Part shown: positions 24,859 to 36,275 of the stretch, in pieces
Position numbering within the stretch: the stretch's first letter is position 1
How the letters are laid out: each line of letters starts with the position of its first letter
Assembly (NCBI GenBank): GCA_024741835.1
Contig: JAENRP010000026.1
Location: 45,361 to 109,360, forward strand
DNA from: Diplocarpon mali
Taxonomy: Eukaryota > Ascomycota > Leotiomycetes > Helotiales > Drepanopezizaceae
DNA length: 64,000 nucleotides
Direction of reading: 5' to 3'
Position numbers and translations under genes: made by a program
Notes under the pieces: model-generated
The model's input: the letters and a program-made list of their open reading frames with translations, nothing else
Told to the model about the DNA's origin: nothing
Databases searched by the model: none

Positions 24859-25934
24859 CTGACTCGGATCATGCCGCTTGGCTGGTCTGGGAGCCGGCTA
24901 CGGAGACTGAGACCGGAACTAAACAAACATCAATAAAGTGTCGCCATCGCGAAAACAGCACCGGCTTTCGAAATCTCTCAATACCATTATCACATATTCC
25001 TTTGACGATATTCTTACTTGTGGGCATCTGCGATGTGACTCTTTGCGAATGGGGACCAACCGAAGCGTACCTCTTGTGAGCTTCACGCGAAAAGCTGACT
25101 CCCGTTTATTGAGGAAAGGAAGAAAAAAAAGGAGCGAAGCCTAACAATAAGAGAGGCGAACATTAATTAATAAGTAGTTCTGAATAATCATGTTTTCAGT
25201 CTCTCATCTAGTATAATTTCATGACTATGATTTCAACTCTTCGCCAATGGACATACGATCAATCGCCCCTGTCGGAGACGACGACCCAACACCTGTACGC
25301 GGTATCTCCTATAAACCTACAAATTCTCTAGGTTCTTTCTAAAGAGTCTATAGAGCCGAGATTGAGTCCTTTCGACCGCGAAATAATCAAACCCTGAGTC
25401 TAGTAAAGCTAGAGCTTTTCGGAAACTCTGAATGAAAACTTTTTATACCTACCATTTCTGAAGATACCCCCTACTTTCGACCTTGACTTATATACTCTAG
25501 GATTATTTAGATATATATATCTATAAATAAAGGAAGAGCTTACTAATATATAAAGGGGAGTAAGGCAAGTTAAAATATTTAAGGATCAGGAAGAGAGAAA
25601 AGGATATATTTTAAAGATCCGCTTTAAAGGTTTTCTAATAAATCTCAAGTTGATAATAAGGGCTAGAATTAGTAGCCGCCGCCGAGTAGCAAGACGCTTG
25701 ATATAATTCAATAAATAGCCGCAATGGGCAAGGAGGGGTATTCCTAGGATAAGGAACCTAAGGCGATTATATTTGCCTAGGCACCTTCTCGAGAATAACT
25801 ATCGACCAAGGCATAGGTTAGACTCTTGTCTAACGAATCAAGGTCTACGGCTATAATAGGCTAAATAGTGAATCACAAGGAGTTCTTCATACTAGTTTTC
25901 TCCTCATATCTAATCTGGCACAGCGTTTTTCGCT

Positions 25935-25966
25935 CGTGCTATATAGTTTAGAACTAATATAGCACG
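25935..25966. repeat. Perfect 10-bp inverted repeat
   Basis: CGTGCTATAT at 25935-25944 is repeated in inverted orientation (ATATAGCACG) at 25957-25966, with a 12-base loop, inside an AT-rich block. It could be a hairpin, a terminator-like fold or a small fragment of an element's terminal repeat. Confidence 0.6.
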
Positions 25967-26570
25967 TTCCAAGGGAAAAAAAAGAAGAAAAATCGCATCC
26001 TTGGTAAACACACTCCCTCATATACGAATACGTTTATAAACACCTCAACAACCTCAATACCGCACCACCATAGCTATCCCGCCACCCACTCTTCCACCGG
26101 AAGATTCCAGGGCAATCCCTACCATCCCCTCTACCCCAAACCAACTGAAAAGACTCCCAGCACCCGGAAGCAAGTATTAACATTATCGAAAATTAGTTGT
26201 AGTTAGTTATCTAGCTAGCACAACTAGTCACATTCGGTGTAAATTTTTACATGTAACTGGATAGATGCAGCGAGAATGAACGTCCCACCACCTCCAATCC
26301 CCTCTAGCCATCCCCGCCCCGCCCGCTACTTTGCACGGTAGCGAGGAATGAACGGACTGCCATCCTCCTTAATCCGTTTCACACGCGAAACGCTAGAGAG
26401 GTCGTTCGTCTGTCTTCACGCTCTCGACCCGACCCCAACTCCTGCTCTTATATCCTTGTTTCATATCTTCGTTGCAATAGCATGAGTGGATCACCACATT
26501 GCATGGGATGTGCCCGCTCGATATTGGCGCGCCTATAAGCCTGTTGATATTCCGTAACCCTTCATGTTTT

Positions 26571-29500
26571 TCACGTCACGCCTTCATCCCTCTCATCGAT
26601 GTTCGTGATCTTCCGCTGTCCACCTTCTCGAAAGCCTTGACTAGTCGCATGGACAGGCATGCTATCAATCGTGCTCCTGCCACCCAGCACTTCCGGGACC
26701 GCAGCGCCGTCGCCCTTGACGTTACCCACGTTAGATTTACCCACGTTGAGGTTCGGGTTGGAGAGGCTTTTCTGCGAGACCTCTTGCTGTAGAGGCGAGG
26801 AGTGGGCCGGAGAGGACGAGTGAGATTGTTTGGACCCTTCGCCTCGGGTAGAGTTTCGAGGCGAGACTCGTCCGGTCTGAATTTGGTGTTAGCAAGTATC
26901 TCAAGAGGATGTCTGCTTTGGTGGTAATAAATGTGGTGGTGAATACAGCGTTCGGCGAGTAGCAGTTGCAACGGGAATCAATGGGGAGAGCCAAAAGGCG
27001 ACGCTTAGTGGCAGAAAAGCCGTTAAAGACAACGCAAAAGTGGCGAGGATCAGATTACAGCAGACATATAGTCGACCTGGCAACGCATTCGAGACAATAC
27101 GGCATCTTGCTTGTTATTGTCACCTCTGCTGGTGGGTCGAGGATCGAAGTCCAAAACAACGCAATGGAATCATGACAAAGGCGTGTGTCGTATCAAATAA
27201 ATCAACTTCGCGAGGATGAAACTGAATAGGAGCAGCCCATTCCACCTTTTCTGAAAGTGTCGCTATGTTCGGAATTACTGCTACTCACCTGTTTAGCCCA
27301 TCTCAGTCCACAGCTATTGCACAAGTCTCGCTGTCCGCTAGGTCCACGTCGCCATTCGGGCGTTACTCGGGTATGACAATTGGCACAGTCACGATGAGGA
27401 TGGCCAGCCCCTTTTCGCCTCTTGCGCTTCTTCTTACTTGAAAGAAGGGATGCTAGCTCTTCGGCAAGCAGTCTGTTGCTCTTCTCCATCTGACGCAGTT
27501 CAAACTGCCAACTGGTGCAACGAGTCGTTTTCAACTCGTCAAAAATGTTGTCTTCTGACGCCAACGCAAGATCCTGTGAGCCAATGGGTAGTCCCGACCC
27601 ACCAGCTTGCGTAATGACGCCTGGTATCGGAGCAGCTAACCGCGCCGACGGAGGGACCAGATCTGTACTGAGAGGGCTGTTCAAGTTCGATGGGTGGCTG
27701 AGAGCCGCAGACTCTTCAGTCTGATGATCCATCCTTTGTGTTGGATTTATGGACTTTGAATTGTGAGAGCTCAGCACAGGTGCGACCGAGCGTGAAGATG
27801 CCTTCAGCAATCTTGTTTGGGCAACGAGAAACGTTGGCTTTTGACCCTCGGAAGCATCGCCAGGATACAAGGTCGTCTGAGCCTGCAAGACTAAGCCCCG
27901 TTTGTTGAATATTTCATGCTTGTGAGTCGTACGCTTGCCAGTTCTTGCTCTCTCGAGGGAGCGTCCAAATTCCACTCGCGACTCGGCACGCATAAGCGCT
28001 TGGATGCTAGTACCAACTAGATCATCCGGAGCCCGGTCTAGGAGAGTTCGAACATTCGACGAGACAAACAAAAACATGCCTGAAGTTGACAACTTCGACC
28101 AAATCTCACTCTCGCCGATCCCTCCGGCTGCTTCGATGTCGTGTCGATGGAGGGCATACACAGGACGCTCTCTCCCAACGAGAATGATACACTTGCGTCC
28201 CTTGCCTTGCTCCACACAAAGAGACCCATGACTCTCGAACCACGTGTATCCGCTCTTCTTCCGCCGGATTCGGAAGACGACATTGACTGCTACGCCTGTG
28301 GATGTATCTTTTAATTCCCGAGTGACAGGTACAATGTCGCTGGGGTGGCAGACCGATGACAAAGCGGTTCCAACGAGCTCCGACGCATCGTACTCAAGAA
28401 CATTGCGGCAGGATGGCGATAGATACAGGAAAATGCCTTTGAGAGAGAGGACATGGACGACATCGTCCGTGTTCTCCAGCAGAACCTTGTCCCACATCCT
28501 CTTGGCCAGATCTGACTCTGTGGTGCTATTGATCGAGCTCAAAACAGTAGTCACATCATCCCGACTTATCGTCTGACCCCCATCCGGTGGTCTTATTGTT
28601 TCAGGGGGGTTCCAGACATACCTAGGTAGCGCGCCTTGTGAGTAGTCGACGGTATACATACCCATGGCGTTCTTTGCTTCTACCGATGTAGGCTTCTCGA
28701 CCAGATCAACCTGAAAGCCCACAATGTATCTGATATCCTTGTCATCCTCTCCGGTAATTGGGATCATCGTCAGCAAGTTCATGAAAGGTTGCCCGCCCTT
28801 GCGGTAATTGATTAGACTGCGCTGCGCTTCCTTCTTGTCGGCTATCCTGTTTCTTAGATAGTAAACAGACTCGTTATCCACAAATTCTCTCTTCGCACCA
28901 GCTTCAATCTTCCCGTCTGGGGATTGCAGGAATCGGCAGTTTTGCCCTTTCACTTCGTGCCTGGTGTATCCAGTCAACCGCTCGAAAATATCAGAAACGT
29001 ATATAATGGGACAATCGTATAATGTAACGTCGCACACGACGAAGGCGCAGGACATATCGACCTTGCCAATGTCGATTTCTGGATTTTTTCTCGTGGCAAC
29101 CTTCATTAGAGCTCCTAGCATATCAAATCCACTTGACGAGTATATGCCGTGAAAGGTGCCTGATGATTTCTGCTCTGGATTGACCGAGGCAGTGGTCAAA
29201 GTGTTCGGAGCCGATGCAGGAGTTGATGGTGCCAGTATGCTGTAGGATGAAGATTGATTGGATCTCTCAAGATCCGGGGGCATGCTGGATACCGGGGAGC
29301 CATACTGTGTAATTTTCTGGCTCCCACCTGAATTTCTTGGCGAACCTACAAGTGTCGAACTTTCCGTCACAACCAGTCCCGGTACGGGCTGAGCCATGTC
29401 TTTTGCTGCATCAGGACTAGCGATTAGTGGTTGAGCCTGTAAACCCTCCGGCATATTTTGAGGGATCATAAAAGGTCCCGCATCCATAATCCCAAAAGGC

Positions 29501-30138
29501 TGTCCGTAGTCCGCGGGGGAAAACATGTTAATTTGATTTGGATCTTCCTCGGAGAATCCCTCCATACCCATAGGCGAATATCGCATCATATTTTGCATCA
29601 TATCCGCAGACATCAAGGAGAATAGCGAGTTCGTATTAACCGTCAAAGTATCTTGCATCTGCATGGAAGGTGAGAAGCCCATTTGTTGGCTGGACATGTT
29701 CATTCCAGAAGACATATCCATGTATCCACCTCCCATGCCCATTTCATCCCCAGAAGCTCGATGTATGTGAGCCTGCGAGCTTCCCGGTGCAGAAGCCTGA
29801 GTTCCGAATTGATATGTGTCCAAAGAGCCATGCCCAGCGCCAAACTCCATCATCGAGGCTCTGCCTTCTATGTCCTGGTTCGAGTATTCGTGTGGCATGC
29901 TCTGCCGCCGCTGTAGTTCGTTGTTATTCTGCATTATGATATCGTCCAACGATTCTCCTTGGACCATCACCGCCATGTCTTCATTGCCATCTGGTGAGCC
30001 TGCTTGCGGCACCACGGACATGCTCGTCGTCCGAGAGAGGCCATTTCGCCTCCGCTGTGCAAGCCGCTGCTGCAGATCCTCTTGGGAATACTGCGAGTTG
30101 AAGAAGTTGTTCATGGTCCCAACACCTGTCCTGTCCAT
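26571..30138 (-). CDS. wc-1: White collar 1 blue-light photoreceptor and GATA factor
   Basis: Nuclear flavin-binding photoreceptor that pairs with WC-2 to switch on light-induced genes. Model: exon 1 30138-27289, intron 27288-26877 (GTGAGT donor, GCTAAC branch site 17 nt before the acceptor), exon 2 26876-26571; 1051 residues. Order: Met/Ser/Gln-rich N terminus 1-350; LOV domain about 357-482 with GQNCRFLQ and the flavin-binding Cys at 401, plus the long WC-1-type insert; PAS-B 540-652; PAS-C 677-787; basic NLS (SSKKKRKRRKG) 900-910; GATA finger with Cys 918, 921, 940, 943 (C-X2-C-X18-C-X2-C). The finger's last codon AAACAG ends exon 1; exon 2 restores the conserved TGRVSPRNSTRG and Ser-rich tail. 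Without splicing, the frame ends in 28 unrelated residues at 27202. The open frame extends above 30138 only through TTG codons; ATG 30114 (MNNFFNSQYSQ) is an alternative start. Confidence 0.93.
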
Positions 30139-31426
30139 CTCCCTCAACCTTAGGTATTTCAAAGTCGCAGAGTGGAGTCATGAGCGTTTGCGCATCACAG
30201 GCTCGGCAGACTCGTCGTTTTGATAGAGGAATGCACAGTCGTCTACTCGCATTTGGTCTTTCTCGTCTTGTAGCTCTGTTCCTGGCCCAGGGAGCTCGAG
30301 CCCAGAATAACGCCTCACAGCCGACCGGTTTGTGGGACTACCCGCTGTCTAAGTTCCTGCGCTCTATCGTACAATGGGGCTGTAGAATCTCGTCCCCAGT
30401 GGCGAGTAGCTGCACCAAGTAAAGTCGCGCGGTCGTCGATCCCTCACGGGTGCCGGAGGCTAAGCCAGAGCCTTCACGTCGAGACAGCGTTCTGAGGAGG
30501 TCGAAGCGCGACGTGCTTGTCACAGTCGGAGGTATGTTTAATACTAGAGTGTCGAGAGAAACTTGCGACAACAGGAGGTGCGGGCTCAACGAGGCTTGCT
30601 GAGCGAGATCTCTGATAGGGCAATCGGATTCTGCCGACGTTGTATTGCAGCAACCCGGACCCTGAATGTGATAGAGGGTCTTGTTGTTGCCCTGCGAGAG
30701 ATCCTGCGGCAGAGACAACCGACGCCCGACGGCGATGAGATGGATTAGAATACGAGGCGATGTGATATGATGCAATGGGCAATGTTTTATTTGCGCGCGG
30801 GGACGGAGTTCTGCGGTCGTGTCGGGATACCCTGAGGTCGAGTGTTAGGTAGCCATCTTGATGGGATGTTGATTGAGGCTTCGGTCTCGACTCGAGTGCA
30901 GGTGTTGTTTCGAAAAGTCTTAGTGCTCGAGGCAGCCCCACTGTTCAAGCATCGTGACGGGACCTGCGACTTGGGATTCGAGAAAATCCAGTTGAAGAAT
31001 ACCATGGATGACATATGGGCCCTTCATTTAAATCGTGATCTGACCATGCATGAACCACTGCACAATAAATATATGTGAAACAACGAAAGATCACGACGGG
31101 ATTTGGCTTACTCCATGGCTTGGACGAGTTGTGGTAATGGAAAGACTATTATTAATCTGGTAATCTGGCAAGAACAAGGGGACCTTGGCCACCAGCTCCC
31201 AATTCAGATATCAGAAAGCCCACACGACAACTTCGGCCTCTAGCCTCGCTATGCTAAATGATGACCAGTCACCCCGGACATCCTCTCAAAACCAAGAAAT
31301 GAAAAACTAGTGGTGCGAGTGTGGTATCAACTGGTTCTATCGTCAATCTTTTCAATATCCTCCCTCCTCCATCAGGCTTGCCTACAACTCCGTCCCAGTC
31401 CCCAGCCAAGCCGGAGTAAAATGCAC
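30139..31426. other. wc-1 upstream region and leader
   Basis: 1.3 kb between wc-1 and the 3' end of the importin gene, both on the minus strand, so this should hold the wc-1 promoter and leader. A six-codon minimal uORF (ATG at 30195, TGA at 30178) lies 39 bases before the wc-1 start. Several longer frames (30338-30941 minus) have no motif and are Ser/Arg-rich, like non-coding leader. An upstream wc-1 exon cannot be excluded. Confidence 0.45.
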
Positions 31427-34400
31427 TCAACCAAAGTAGGCTCGGACCGTCTGTTGCGTCTCGGGCGAGAGTTGCTGCAGGATCTGAGCCGGGTCCAACC
31501 CTGCCGTCTGTAGCAGCATCTTCCCAGCAGCGACAATCCGGGTTGCGTTTTGTCCCTGAAGAGTCTCCGCCTCCAAAGCTTGAGCGATAAAGATGAAGAT
31601 CTTTCCAGCTTGAGAGACGACGGCTGGGTTTTGCCTGGGGGGGGNGGTTTAGACATTGATTCGATATTGATTGGAGGGGGCTTGACTTACTGGTCAATCA
31701 ATTGTGCGAGGTACATGTACGCATAGGGTGCGGCCTCCTCGTCGTTCACAATTGGCAACGTATCGAGCCATTGCGCAATGACTTGCGGCGGATTGGGCAA
31801 GCTTGTGGGGTTGAAATGGAGTACTTTCGCAACAGCTGCACAAGCATTTTCTGTTGCGTAGACATCATCATCTCCACGGGCATTTGGTAGTTGTGTGATC
31901 TCAAAGAGCAGCTCAACGGCCGGAGCGAGAAATTCAGACCATTGAGGTCCACCCTTGTGCGCAGCGACACCGATACCATACGCAGCTGCTTGGCGGTTTG
32001 CAGGAGCTGAGTCTCTACATCCTGCAACAAGGGGCTCAATAATGGCGTCCTTGTAGTTCCAGCTCTCCCCGCCACAAAATTCAAGAACATCGTCCATAAT
32101 GCAAAGGCCCCATTGTCTTTGCGTAGGATCTTGGCTCCTCAAGAATTGATCATAAGTGGAATGGAGACGCGCCCAAGCAGGGAGGAAGGCGACACCGTGA
32201 TTCTTGAAAATGCAGTGATATGCCTTATTCATGTCGGACAAGAGGGTCTGGTCATCCTCAATGGCAAACATCATATCCTCGGATTCCTCTTCGCCCTCTT
32301 CTTGCTGGCCCTCCTCTCGCTCCTCGGCTCTTGCCGCAACACGATCCTTGTAGTCCTCCAAGGCCGAGAATGCGGAGTCGATGAAGGTCTCCATGTGTTG
32401 CGCAGTAAGACAGTTCTTACCCATCACTTCAACAGACTCGTAAAAGCACTGATACATTTCCGCAAGCGTGTCAACCGCAGGCTCGGCACTGAGGACCTCC
32501 AAAAGTTTAACAACTGTGCCATTCCAGAGAGTGGACAACTGGTCCGAGGGGTTCCCATACTGCTTCTTAAATGAGTTCAACAGTTGAGGAACGCACTTTG
32601 CGGAGACGACACGGACTGGGTCGTGAAAGAAAAATGCCAGGCCTGGAATGGCGATCTTTTCCATTACCTCGGGAACATAAGGCGAAAAGGCGGCTTCAAG
32701 AACTTGGGCGTACACGACCAAGAGCTCGATGGCCATATGCTTGTCATCCAGAGTACTGGTCTTGATGCCAATAACCTTACCCTTTAAAGGCACAAGTTCC
32801 CAACCTTCTTCTTGCTGGATGTTTTCGACCGCGTCCTCGTCATCCAAGAGCTGGATGTCAGCTTTAGCGCTTGCCAGCTCCATAAGTGGTGGCATGACAC
32901 TTGGCAAGAACGGCAAAAAATCTGCGCCGAGAACCCTGCACATGCGGCCCCAGCAGTGCATGAGATACTGTGCTTGAGGATCATCGGCATCAGTGATAGA
33001 TTGCTGGATAGCAGCCAAGGTCTGGACCAGGTTCATAGCATCGTTGCCAAGTCTACCCTTACCAACTGCAAGAGCGATCAAAGTAGCGCATTCCATGGCC
33101 TTGGCTCTGAGCAAACGAAGCTCCTTGGTATTCTCCTGCTGCAAGACCGAAAATAGCAGAGGCATGAGAGTATCATAGTACTTGGAAAAAGCAGCCTCGG
33201 CTGAGTCTGCGATAGTTGCGATAGTAGAGAGTGCCTGCTCTTGGACATAACGTTTGGGGCTTTGGAGTAATTGGAAAAGATGTGTAAGCAGGTCGTCGAG
33301 ATAGGGCTCCAAAACGTTCTTCTCAGCCTCCTCGCAAAAGTTGACCAAGGCAGCTGCTGCATGTGCCTGGACTCGAGGCTCAGGAGAGTCGAGTACTGGA
33401 ACTATGGCTGGTACAACAATCTGGTGATACTTTTCTTGCATCGTGCCAGCAAAATCAGTACTCATCTGGCCAAGAGCATTACAGCCAGCCCATCGCACAC
33501 GAGGATGCGGGTCTCTCAAGGCAGGAACCACGAGCTCTAGAACCTGATTAAGCTCACCGACCATTAAATCTCTACAGCCTTCCGAGATGGCTGAAATGGC
33601 CATGAGTGCTGCGTGTCGGTCTCTCCAGGCATCAGAATTCATCATTCGTGGAAGCCAGCCAAAGGTAGGTGCGAGGATTGTTTGACCTCCAAGCTTGTTT
33701 GCCAACCGATCCATACATTGTTCTCCAGCGACATGGTTGAGATCACTTTCCTCGGGGTCCATCTGTACCGCATTAGGACGATATAATATTAGATTTGAAA
33801 CAAGACATACATCATCAAAGGCGTTCCACTCAGCTGCATCATCGTCATCAGCACCGATATCGGTCATCAAGCTCAAGCACTGGGTGATCATATCGCTGGT
33901 GTAAGTCGGGTCCTTCTTGACCATAACCGGCGCATAGTCCGCAAAGGTGGCCATCAACTCGAGCGCGTTTTGGCGAGCTTGATCAGTAAGTTCCTTGTCC
34001 TGTATCACGGATATGCTGAAAGCAACCACGTTGTGAAACAATGGTTTAAACATTTTGGGCGCAACCTCAGCGAGATCGATAAGAGAAAGAAGGGCCCTGG
34101 TCAATTCTTCAGATTCTTGCTTTTCCTTTAGAGGTGGCAGTATATTCAAAACCTCGGGAATCAGAGCATAGTATTTTTGCTGAGACTTTTTCGTAAGACT
34201 TCTGAAGAATGAAGCGAAAGCTTCCATAGCTGCTAGGCGAACCTACACAGTGTCAGACTGGCGCAAAGCAGGTTTGATAACAATTAATGGATGTCGTACC
34301 GTAGTATTTTCGTCCTTGAAGCCCTTAGTAAAAGCAGAGAGCACAGTATCCTCATGCTGCTTCTCAATGATTCCAGGGGTCGTAGAGAAAATTCTGTACG

Positions 34401-34986
34401 CGATCTCACGTTGCCCAACCTCATTTGATATACTGAGTGTGAAGAGGACCCCCAAAATCTCAGGCCATTGTTTATCTACCGCCTATTAGCTCCCGCTCCG
34501 TTCTCAAAGGATTGCTGTCGTCGAGGCGTACTGCTATCGGAATATTCTCTTGCGATCTCAGCCACGGCATCTCCAATCTTATTTCTGACAGGATTATTAG
34601 TTTCCGAGCTTAGTGCCTCGAGTAGCTTTTGTCGGATGACATAACCCTGGTGTTGTTCTAATGAGAGGAAGGTTTCCACGGTCGTGTCATCTGGGAGTTT
34701 GCGAGCCTTAGAGGCAATTCGACGGAAGATGACAGATGCGAAGGAACGGGTCTGACGGGTAGAGGAGTCAGTAACTTGTACATCGAGGGAGCTAGTTTCA
34801 TACCGTAGGATCGTTGGAGCCCTGGATCTGCTCTACCAAGCCCATCAACAGAACATCTGGCTTCGCGACAACCCAGTTGCTTGACAGATGTTCCTCTCCC
34901 TGAGATCGCACGCTATTATCGGATGACTGTAGCGCATCCAGCAGCTGAGCAAGCTCATTATGCACATCGGCGGGAAGGATCGACAT
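31427..34986 (-). CDS. Importin beta-3 / karyopherin Kap121 (Pse1)
   Basis: Nuclear import receptor of HEAT-repeat type (Kap121/Pse1, importin-5) that carries ribosomal proteins, histones and transcription factors through the pore with RanGTP control. Six exons: 34986-34804, 34751-34532, 34475-34300, 34242-33811, 33762-31691, 31634-31427; 1096 residues, the normal length. Start is ATG 34986 (MSILPADVHNELAQLLDALQ); the longer open frame above starts only at TTG. HEAT repeats run throughout, with conserved segments PHPRVRWAGCNALGQMSTDF, DSPEPRVQAHAAAALVNFCE and QSPKRYVQEQALSTIATIAD near residues 395-500. An acidic loop (EEREEGQQEEGEEESEDMM) lies near 810-830. The 48-nt intron 33810-33763 is a multiple of three and stop-free in the reading frame. 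The last intron (31690-31635) contains a single unresolved base next to a G run; the exon after it restores QQNPAVVSQAGKIFIFIAQA to the C terminus. Confidence 0.94.
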
Positions 34987-36275
34987 CTTTGAGTGCAGGA
35001 GATGGTCCAATACAGAAGATCCGCGCTGTTGTTGGCACGTACGAGAGTCTATTCTGATATGCTGTGCGAGATTTCGGGTGTGGAATGAAGAAATTGCGCA
35101 GCGAAGAAACGAGGCTCCAGCAGCTCAGGGTCTAAATCCATTAGTCGAAGCACTCGAGACTTTTACATCTGCACAAAAGCCGCAGTCGGCCAACAAAGGT
35201 GCGGTGAATATTGTTGACATCGTACCTGTTTTTCCGAGGCCTGGGGTGTAGCGACTCGAATCAATTCTGGTTTGTGGAGCCAAGTCACAACCTTTTCATC
35301 GCAGAAAATACCACGCCGCGAAAATGTGTTCAAGGTTGAAGATCGAGGCGGGCGCAAATTTGACAACTTTAACGCAACTTGGAGGGCGGAATCTCGAAGG
35401 GGCCTGAGAGGTATGTATCAGACGCGGGTTGATATTCGCTGGCGGGGAGGGGAGATTTTGGGGAAAATAAAGAAGCGCCGTGACATCACCCAATGAGAGG
35501 TCGGCAGCAGCAGCTTGCCAAGGCCGGCATGCACAGCACACATCTAGAAGCTAATCAGGCGGGCATATCCGACTCATACCTCTATGCATGAACATTCTGC
35601 GTTACTTGGAGCTGGTAGACAACACATGAAGACATACCTGATGTTTGGTATACGTGTAGATAGGTCATCGCCAGAGAATTCAGAAGAACTTACTACATAG
35701 CATGATCTGCAATAAGCCCACTTGGCAACCAGCTTGGTCGCAAATGCAAACGTTTAGCATGATACCCGCAATCGAGACTTCTTGCATTCTTTTTAACTAC
35801 ACAAAATTTATCTGGAGAGTCGCAAATTAAAGTCCCGTGCCAGTTCTTCAAGTAGGTTGGCAGATGCTGAGGTATTTACCATTGAATTGGCTTGCGAGTG
35901 CTATTCGAACAACCTATTAGTGTCATATAATTAGGATTTCCTTCTTCCTACGAAAGCTTTAACAGAATCCGGAAATAACGATAGAGTAAGAAGATGTTGA
36001 ATGAAGCCCTCATGACTTACTAGACCCGTCCAACAGGGGGAAAAGTCAATGCTGTCTTACGCCATCACGTGTCGAAATACCCCGCCATGCCTCCCATGGC
36101 ATGACGCAAAACGCGTCGATCCGAATACCTACATTCATCATCTCGTGCTCGTAATCACCTATCTTCCCTTCAGCTTTCAACCATTCACTAGCAGTACCAA
36201 CAAGTCATTACAAATCGCCAGATTTCTTGACCTACAGCTCACTCGGACGACGTATCTATACCATACCCCACCAAG
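34987..36275. other. Divergent promoter region between importin and Sds23 genes
   Basis: 1.29 kb of spacer between divergent genes. Short frames only. A CACGTG box is at about 36064-36069, some 210 bp before the Sds23 start. 35550-36030 is AT-rich with nothing recognisable. Confidence 0.5.

Larger units (their letters stand above)
23914..26570. other. Intergenic, AT-rich block and short repeats
   Basis: 2.7 kb without a supported gene. 23914-24200 is the presumptive promoter of the minus-strand MFS gene. A GGGAC tandem run lies at 24829-24858. 25150-26000 is strongly AT-rich with stops in all frames and a hairpin at 25935-25966; it has the look of repeat-induced point mutation but I cannot identify the parent element. 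26000-26570 flanks the WC-1 stop codon. The short plus frame at 24643-24936 has plausible early codons but no motif. Confidence 0.45.
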
